From: Chromatiales bacterium
GTDB taxonomy: Bacteria > Pseudomonadota > Gammaproteobacteria > Thiohalomonadales > Thiohalomonadaceae
Direction of reading: 5' to 3'
Assembly: GCA_029864785.1 (NCBI GenBank)
Contig: JAOTST010000129.1
Location: forward strand, 1 to 5,526
Length of the DNA stretch: 5,526 nt
The notes under the pieces were generated by a model. It worked only from the letters and a program-made list of their open reading frames with translations, was not told the DNA's origin and did no database searches. Shown piece after piece: positions 1 to 5,526 of the stretch. The first letter of the stretch is position 1. Every line of letters starts with the position of its first letter. The translations under genes and the position numbers were made by a program.

Positions 1-1918
1 TGATACGAACACCGGTGGTGCCTGCATCCTGTGACTTGATCATGCCACGGCGACGGTTAAGGTCACCAATAACATCACCCACGTGATCATCTGGAGTGAA
101 CACATCAACCTTCATGATGGGTTCAATCAGCTGAGGACCCGCCTTGGGGATAGACTGACGGAATGCACCCCTTGCTGCGGTCTCAAATGCGACTGCAGAA
201 GAGTCAACCGCGTGGAAACCGCCATCCTCTAAGGTCACCTTTACATCGAGTACAGGGAAGCCGGCGAGTACACCTGTGCCCATCATTGATGCGAAGCCCT
301 TATTGACAGCTGGCCAGAATTCACGAGGTACGTTACCACCGGTAACGGTCGACTCAAAAGTGAAGCCTGAGTTCGCTTCGCCAGGCTCGATGATGTAGTC
401 AATTTTACCGAACTGACCAGAACCACCAGACTGCTTCTTATGAGTGTAGCTATCTTCAATCTTCTGAGTGATGGTCTCACGGTAGGCAACCTGAGGCTTA
501 CCAACGGTTACTTCAACACCATGGGTACGCTTGAGGATATCGATTTTGATATCGAGGTGAAGCTCACCCATACCTTTAAGGATGGTCTCACCAGAATCCT
601 CGTCGGTCTCAACGCGGAACGATGGATCCTCTTGAATCATCTTGTTCAGTGCAATACCCATCTTTTCAGATGCATTCTTGTCATTAGGCGAGATAGCGAT
701 CGAGATGACGGGATCAGGGAAGACCATTGGCTCAAGAGTGCCTGGGTGCTTTGGATCACATAGGGTGTGGCCGGTCTGAACATTTTTCATACCCACAACG
801 GCAACAATGTCACCCGCCTGTGCACCATCCAGTTCAATACGCTCGTCGGCGTGCATCTCTACGAGACGGCCGATACGTTCGGTTTTTCCGGTGAATGTGT
901 TGAGAATGGTATCCCCTTTATTCAACCTGCCTGAGTAGATGCGGATAAAGGTGAGCGCACCAAAACGGTCATCCATAATCTTAAATGCAAGGGCACGTAG
1001 TGGCTTGTCGACATCTACAATAGCGAATTCGCCGGTCTCGTTACCCTCTTCATCACACTCAGGTTGAGGTGGAACCTCGGTAGGACTTGGCAGGTAATCA
1101 ACAACAGCGTCGAGAACCAGCTGAATACCCTTATTCTTAAAGGCAGAACCACAGTAGGTGGGGAAGAAGTCGAGAGCGATAGTACCTTTGCGAATGCAAC
1201 GCTTGATCTCTTCCTCTGAAGGCTCTTTACCTTCAAGGTAGGCTTCCATTAGCTCATCGTCTTGCTCAAGAGCCATTTCGACCATCTGCTCACGATACTC
1301 AGCAGCCTTGTCAAGCATGTCGGCAGGAATATCGGTAATATCATAGTTCTCTGGCTGACCCGAGTCATCCCAGACATAGGCCTTCATGGTCAACAGATCG
1401 ACAAGACCGATGAAGTCATCCTCAATACCGATTGGAAGAACCATGACCAGAGGATTGGCTCCTAGGACAGTTTTGACCTGGTCAACCACACGGTAGAAGT
1501 CACCACCCATACGGTCAAGCTTGTTGACGAAGATAACACGGGCAACAGACGACTCGTTGGCATAGCGCCAGTTGGTCTCAGATTGGGGCTCAACACCACC
1601 AGAGGCACAGAATACACCGACACCACCGTCGAGCACCTTTAGAGAGCGATATACTTCGATTGTGAAGTCAACGTGTCCCGGTGTGTCGATGATATTCATG
1701 CGGTGGCCATCCCACTCACATGAGGTTGCAGCAGACTGGATGGTTATACCACGCTCAGCTTCCTGCTCCATGAAGTCGGTAGTCGCTTCACCGTCGTGAA
1801 CCTCACCAGTTTTGTGGATCTTACCGGTCAGCTTCAGGATACGCTCGGTAGTGGTGGTTTTACCCGCATCTACGTGAGCGAAAATACCGATATTTCGGTA
1901 AAGAGATAGGTCTTTCAT
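1..1918 (-). CDS. fusA2: Elongation factor G, second-type paralogue (fusA2-like), 3' end outside window
   Basis: Translational GTPase that drives tRNA-mRNA translocation on the ribosome and, in canonical EF-G, helps recycle ribosomes in the cytoplasm. Read from ATG at 1918-1916 the frame stays open for 639 codons to the window edge; the family is about 695-700 residues, so roughly 55-60 are missing. Visible motifs: P-loop AHVDAGKT (14-21), the switch region ending EAERGIT (53-59), DTPGH (78-82), NKLD (132-135), and CGSAFKNKG from C256. Domain IV has a tip loop with H569 in HAVDSS, and domain V starts near residue 600 ([10 protein letters not shown]). An AGGG Shine-Dalgarno (1929-1926) supports the start. 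The N-terminal wording ([16 protein letters not shown]) resembles the second EF-G of Shewanella/Vibrio-type bacteria rather than the str-operon copy, and no rpsL, rpsG or tuf is visible beside it. The family is certain; the fusA2 label is from remembered similarity. Whether it does elongation, recycling or a stress role cannot be told. Confidence 0.93.
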   Translation of the reverse strand, partial: MKDLSLYRNIGIFAHVDAGKTTTTERILKLTGKIHKTGEVHDGEATTDFMEQEAERGITIQSAATSCEWDGHRMNIIDTPGHVDFTIEVYRSLKVLDGGVGVFCASGGVEPQSETNWRYANESSVARVIFVNKLDRMGGDFYRVVDQVKTVLGANPLVMVLPIGIEDDFIGLVDLLTMKAYVWDDSGQPENYDITDIPADMLDKAAEYREQMVEMALEQDDELMEAYLEGKEPSEEEIKRCIRKGTIALDFFPTYCGSAFKNKGIQLVLDAVVDYLPSPTEVPPQPECDEEGNETGEFAIVDVDKPLRALAFKIMDDRFGALTFIRIYSGRLNKGDTILNTFTGKTERIGRLVEMHADERIELDGAQAGDIVAVVGMKNVQTGHTLCDPKHPGTLEPMVFPDPVISIAISPNDKNASEKMGIALNKMIQEDPSFRVETDEDSGETILKGMGELHLDIKIDILKRTHGVEVTVGKPQVAYRETITQKIEDSYTHKKQSGGSGQFGKIDYIIEPGEANSGFTFESTVTGGNVPREFWPAVNKGFASMMGTGVLAGFPVLDVKVTLEDGGFHAVDSSAVAFETAARGAFRQSIPKAGPQLIEPIMKVDVFTPDDHVGDVIGDLNRRRGMIKSQDAGTTGVRI

Positions 1919-2002
1919 TGGTTTACCCTAGTCATGTTAATTCAAAGTGTCTGGTGGCAAGTGCCATTATTACGTGCTTATTTTCAAATTTATCGGTGAT
2001 CC

Positions 2003-2032
2003 ATTAAGCATAAAGAACACCACTACCGTCAA
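2003..2032 (-). promoter_or_regulatory. Possible sigma-70 promoter for fusA2
   Basis: On the minus strand TTGACG (2032-2027) matches the -35 consensus in five of six bases. CTTAAT (2008-2003) is a four-of-six -10 candidate after an 18-base spacer. Transcription would begin near 1996 and leave a leader of about 75-80 bases before the fusA2 ATG. The -10 is weak, and an overlapping TATGCT would sit at a poor 14-base spacing, so this is only a candidate. Confidence 0.3.
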
Positions 2033-2235
2033 ATAAACGAATTATTAATCAGTTAGTTAGGAGTTAGGTATGTGGGGTGAAGACAATTTCGACTACCACT
2101 CCCGAAACCGCCGCCCACTCGCTAGACTCTAAAAAGCGCGACATTTTACCAAAAATTCGCGACTCTATCTTTAGTATTTACTAATATTTTCATCAAAATG
2201 GATTTTCAGGTGAAAAATAGATGAATTTAGAGGAA

Positions 2236-2257
2236 ATTGGTGAGCCAATTCACTAAG
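2236..2257. promoter_or_regulatory. CRP/FNR-family-like dyad, GTGA-N6-TCAC
   Basis: GTGA (2240-2243) and TCAC (2250-2253) are exact inverted halves separated by six bases, the core geometry of a CRP site (TGTGA-N6-TCACA). The outer T and A of the consensus are not kept. The same stretch also forms a perfect six-base hairpin, AATTGG-TGAG-CCAATT (2235-2250). It is centred about 193 bases upstream of the inferred norC start site, too far for direct class I or II activation, so its role is doubtful. Confidence 0.3.
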
Positions 2258-2391
2258 GTACAAATGATGAAAAAACGGTGAGATATGGCGGAGATCATTA
2301 GGAATTTGGTGCATATTGTGTTGTTATAGCGTGGTTACAAGGGGATATATCTTGTTGTAGGAATCTTCCTTCTCAATGTTTTTTGGAAATA

Positions 2392-2405
2392 TTGATTTAA
2401 GTCAA
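2392..2405 (+). promoter_or_regulatory. FNR/DNR/NnrR-type box upstream of norC
   Basis: The 14-mer reads TTGAT-TTAA-GTCAA. It differs at one half-site base from the FNR consensus TTGAT-N4-ATCAA and resembles sites used by the NO-sensing DNR/NnrR regulators of denitrifiers. Its centre (2398.5) lies 41.5 bases before a start site at 2440, which fits the TATAAA -10 at 2429-2434: the standard class II activator position. This implies activation of norCB under low oxygen and/or NO. The sequence cannot distinguish FNR from DNR/NnrR because they bind nearly the same motif. Confidence 0.78.
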
Positions 2406-2428
2406 GGAAGCCAATTCTGCTGCTAGTG

Positions 2429-2434
2429 TATAAA
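2429..2434 (+). promoter_or_regulatory. norC -10 element
   Basis: TATAAA matches the sigma-70 -10 consensus in five of six bases. It predicts transcription start around 2440-2441 and a leader of about 27 bases to the norC ATG. There is no recognisable -35, as expected where a class II FNR-family activator replaces it. The leader carries the GGGGA Shine-Dalgarno at 2457-2461. Confidence 0.55.
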
Positions 2435-2466
2435 GTCTGTGCTAATAAATAACTTCGGGGATAACC

Positions 2467-2901
2467 ATGAGTGATAAATTCACAAAAAGCATGGCCAGAA
2501 ATATCTTTATAGGGGGGAGTCTGTTCTTCTTCTTGCTGTTTCTAGGTCTAACCTTCGATACGATGAGCTCGCTGCCAAAGCGCGATCATCGTGAAAATAT
2601 CACCCCACAAGTCGCTAGTGGGAAGATGTTGTGGGAGGAAAACAACTGTATCGGATGCCATACATTATTAGGGGAGGGCGCTTATTTTGCTCCTGAACTT
2701 GGTAACGTTTATAAGCGTTTCGGTGAAAATAAAGAGGTCATTAAGGCGTTTATCAAGAGTCGTCCTGTAACGGGGATTCCTGGCCGTCGTAGCATGCCTC
2801 AGTTTAATTTAACTGATCAGCAGTTGGATGATCTGGCAGAGTTCCTTAAGTGGACTTCTGAGATAGATACCAACAATTGGCCACCTAATATTCAGGGATA
2901 A
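2467..2901 (+). CDS. norC: Nitric oxide reductase cytochrome c subunit NorC
   Basis: Small subunit of cytochrome c-dependent nitric oxide reductase (cNOR). It receives electrons from periplasmic donors and passes them to NorB. The 144 residues match the family's usual length. There is a single N-terminal membrane anchor (about 12-30, rich in Phe and Leu) followed by a periplasmic cytochrome c domain. Heme c attaches through C61-I-G-C64-H65; M110 in RRSMPQF is the probable sixth ligand. G71 and Y73 correspond to residues I recall as helping bind the calcium at the NorB interface in the Pseudomonas aeruginosa enzyme. The start at 2467 has GGGGA five bases upstream, and the anchor begins just after it. 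It is the first gene of the operon, behind an FNR/DNR-type promoter, and norB starts 12 bases after its stop. Nothing appears truncated. Confidence 0.97.
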   Translation: MSDKFTKSMARNIFIGGSLFFFLLFLGLTFDTMSSLPKRDHRENITPQVASGKMLWEENNCIGCHTLLGEGAYFAPELGNVYKRFGENKEVIKAFIKSRPVTGIPGRRSMPQFNLTDQQLDDLAEFLKWTSEIDTNNWPPNIQG

Positions 2902-2910
2902 GGGGAGTAG

Positions 2911-4296
<1,386 letters not shown>

Positions 4297-4320
4297 CTTT
4301 AGTAGCTAAGCATTAAATGG

Positions 4321-4346
4321 AAAGGGGGCTTCGGCTCCCTTTTTTT
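4321..4346 (+). terminator. Intrinsic terminator after norB, UUCG tetraloop
   Basis: AAAGGGGGC (4321-4329) pairs with GCTCCCTTT (4334-4342) through one G-U wobble, closing the tetraloop TTCG (4330-4333). C and G flank the loop, giving the very stable cUUCGg form. A run of seven T (4340-4346) follows. This is a textbook Rho-independent terminator on the plus strand. It sits between norCB and the accessory genes norE, norF and norQ, so it probably sets how much transcription continues into them. Confidence 0.9.
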
Positions 4347-4382
4347 AATTTTGAATATAAATTAATTTTATTTAATAGACAG

Positions 4383-4973
4383 ATGTTTAAACGATTTCTT
4401 ACCCAAAAGCAGAGTAAAGATGATTATCCTCCCGGAGACCTGGTGATATGGATTTTTATCTATGCAGAATTACTTGTTTTTGGTGTTCTATTTTTGGCCT
4501 ACGCGTTTAGTCGTAGTAATAATCTTGAACTCTTTAATGAGTCACAAAAATTGGTCAATCAGGAATTAGGTGCACTTAATACGCTTATCCTCATTACCAG
4601 CAGCTTTTTTGTTGTACGTGCGGTCTCTGCAATACGTGAAGGTAAAGTTGAGCAGTGCGGACATTGGTTGCTTGCAACTATGGTAATGGGCAGTGGTTTT
4701 ATAGTGGTAAAAATTTTTGAGTTTAGCGAAAAATTTGCTGCTGGAATTTCACTAAGTACCAATACCTTTTTTACCTATTATCTCTCTATGACTGCCTTTC
4801 ACTTTATGCATGTTGTGGTGGGGCTGATTATTCTTGGGGCGATTTGGTGGAAAAATCGTCGTGGCGGTTATAATCAAGAAGAGTATACCGGTGTCGAAAC
4901 GGGAGCATCATACTGGCATATGGTTGATCTGGTTTGGATTATTCTCTTTCCTCTGATCTATGTAATTAGGTAA
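4383..4973 (+). CDS. norE: NorE, cytochrome c oxidase subunit III-like membrane protein
   Basis: Membrane protein of the cytochrome oxidase subunit III family found with nor genes. In Paracoccus, norE and norF are reported to support NOR activity or assembly without being part of the purified NorCB enzyme. The 196 residues carry about five membrane segments (near 20-41, 64-83, 95-113, 130-153 and 178-195). Subunit III-like features are E29 in the first helix, the helix around 138-153 containing H140 and H144, and the C-terminal YWHMVDLVWIILFPLIYV (178-195). The frame is open from an ATG at 4317, but those 22 extra codons run through the terminator hairpin and look unlike protein sequence, so I chose the ATG at 4383. 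Neither start has a clear Shine-Dalgarno. The gene is visibly more AT-rich than norB. The family is secure; the start is less so. Confidence 0.87.
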   Translation: MFKRFLTQKQSKDDYPPGDLVIWIFIYAELLVFGVLFLAYAFSRSNNLELFNESQKLVNQELGALNTLILITSSFFVVRAVSAIREGKVEQCGHWLLATMVMGSGFIVVKIFEFSEKFAAGISLSTNTFFTYYLSMTAFHFMHVVVGLIILGAIWWKNRRGGYNQEEYTGVETGASYWHMVDLVWIILFPLIYVIR

Positions 4974-4981
4974 TAACTATC

Positions 4982-5290
4982 ATGGAAAACAGTTCACCAT
5001 CAGAGATTAAATTAAAGACTTATCGTTGGGTGAGACCGTGCACAATCGTTTGGCTGGTATTGATAGCACTTACGCTCAGTACCTTAGCCGTGGGGAAATT
5101 TGAACTGATTGATGTGATGGGCGGTAGACCCTTAGTCGCCTTTTTACTCATTACCACCTTTATTAAAGGGGTCATGATTTCAGACTATTTTATGGGATTG
5201 AAATTTGTGCGCCGGCGGTGGCGTATTATCCCCTTAATCTACCTTATTATCGTTTGCAGCCTCATCTGGATAGCGTATAACCAGAACTAG
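4982..5290 (+). CDS. norF: NorF, small accessory membrane protein
   Basis: A 102-residue protein with three predicted membrane segments (about 21-37, 50-67 and 82-98). It resembles NorF and the prokaryotic cytochrome oxidase subunit IV-like family; the stretch LITTFIKGVMISDYFMGLK (56-74), followed by an arginine cluster (77-81), is typical. Its exact biochemical role is unknown; with NorE it is thought to aid NOR maturation or activity in the inner membrane. It begins eight bases after the norE stop, implying co-transcription and perhaps translational coupling. The only Shine-Dalgarno candidate is a weak AGG (4968-4970) inside the end of norE. Assignment rests on remembered family pattern plus position next to norE. 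Confidence 0.8.
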   Translation: MENSSPSEIKLKTYRWVRPCTIVWLVLIALTLSTLAVGKFELIDVMGGRPLVAFLLITTFIKGVMISDYFMGLKFVRRRWRIIPLIYLIIVCSLIWIAYNQN

Positions 5291-5328
5291 GCAACTAATT
5301 TAAATCTATCGTTCCTTGGAATATCTTA

Positions 5329-5526
5329 ATGACTACAGCAACAGACAGCAATGAACTCCCGTTCTATAAACCACAGGGCAATGAAGTCGAGCTTTTTGAG
5401 CACGCTTATCGGCATCAGCTCCCTGTTTTGATCAAGGGGCCAACAGGCTGTGGTAAGACCCGATTTATTCACTATATGGCTGCTAAACTGAGTCGGCCTG
5501 TCTACACTGTGGCGTGTCCTGTTGCT
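5329..5526 (+). CDS. norQ: NorQ, MoxR/CbbQ-type AAA+ ATPase, 5' part only
   Basis: The first 66 codons of an AAA+ ATPase that runs past the right edge; full-length family members are about 260-270 residues. NorQ, usually with the von Willebrand factor A protein NorD, is needed for active NOR and is thought to help insert the FeB iron into NorB. The Walker A motif GPTGCGKT (37-44) is preceded by the family opening PFYKPQGNEVELFE (11-24) and LPVLIK (31-36), a strong NorQ/CbbQ/NirQ signature. The start has only a weak TTGGA (5316-5320) eight bases upstream, but conserved sequence begins right after it. The gap from norF is 38 bases. CbbQ, its RuBisCO-linked relative, is excluded mainly by the nor context. 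The final residues VACPVA depart from the usual VACHDDL; see findings. Confidence 0.92.
   Translation, partial: MTTATDSNELPFYKPQGNEVELFEHAYRHQLPVLIKGPTGCGKTRFIHYMAAKLSRPVYTVACPVA

Larger units (their letters stand above)
1919..2466. other. Divergent intergenic control region between fusA2 and norC
   Basis: These 548 bases separate two genes transcribed away from each other. I find no protein gene of convincing length and no tRNA or rRNA. The part from about 2140 to 2450 is AT-rich, while about 2087-2130 is a C-rich, G-poor patch on the plus strand. Elements I can point to are a possible fusA2 promoter (2003-2032, minus), a CRP-like dyad (2240-2253), an ACAAG/CTTGT dyad (2337-2355), an FNR/DNR box (2392-2405) and a -10 element (2429-2434). 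Several short inverted repeats cluster close to norC. I see no NorR GTCA-N3-TGAC core and no sigma-54 -24/-12 pair. Confidence 0.8.

Noticed and set aside
440..763. A 107-codon plus-strand open frame inside the EF-G gene, with smaller ones at 1262-1465 and 1572-1799
   Set aside because: They overlap a long intact minus-strand EF-G frame with recognisable motifs throughout, and their translations resemble no family I know.
2216..2229. Possible NsrR half-site (resembling AAGATGYATTT) near 2219-2229
   Set aside because: Only about nine of eleven positions match, there is no second half at the right spacing, and it is remote from the norC promoter.
2281..2466. Sigma-54 promoter or NorR enhancer sites before norC
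   Set aside because: No GG-N10-GC pair at consistent -24/-12 spacing and no GTCA-N3-TGAC core were found.
4317..4382. An upstream norE start at 4317 adding 22 residues
   Set aside because: The added codons lie across the terminator hairpin and T-run, there is no ribosome site, and the extension looks unlike a NorE N-terminus.

Overview
The window looks like part of a denitrifying gammaproteobacterial chromosome. It holds two divergently oriented units: a second-type elongation factor G gene (fusA2-like) on the minus strand, and a nitric oxide reductase operon, norC-norB-norE-norF-norQ, on the plus strand. The gammaproteobacterial assignment is an inference. It rests on the EF-G flavour, which I recall from Shewanella- and Vibrio-like genomes, and on the cNOR type with NorE/F/Q accessory genes. 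I cannot name a genus.

Layout. Positions 1-1918 (minus) hold fusA2; its C-terminal end (about 55-60 residues) lies beyond the left edge. Positions 1919-2466 form a 548-base divergent control region with no convincing gene. Its clearest element is an FNR/DNR-type box (TTGAT-N4-GTCAA) at 2392-2405, at class II spacing from a TATAAA -10 element and just upstream of norC. norC (2467-2901) and norB (2914-4296) follow, 12 bases apart, each with a strong Shine-Dalgarno sequence. A strong intrinsic terminator with a UUCG tetraloop (4321-4346) lies immediately after norB. Beyond it are norE (4383-4973), norF (4982-5290) and the first 66 codons of norQ (5329 to the window end). norD is expected further right but is not visible.

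How the genes work together. NorC, a membrane-anchored cytochrome c, passes electrons to NorB, the heme b / heme b3-FeB catalytic subunit that reduces 2 NO to N2O. All expected metal ligands and the calcium-site residues can be read in the two sequences. NorQ is a MoxR/CbbQ-type AAA+ ATPase thought to help insert the non-heme iron, usually with NorD. NorE (cytochrome oxidase subunit III-like) and NorF are small membrane proteins that support NOR activity or assembly. The terminator between norB and norE suggests that structural subunits are made in excess over accessory proteins.

I see no previously undescribed system. The points most worth a second look are the internal terminator, the class II FNR/DNR promoter, retention of redox-sensitive cysteine positions in an EF-G next to an NO-detoxifying operon, the drop in GC at norE, and an unusual last few codons in norQ.
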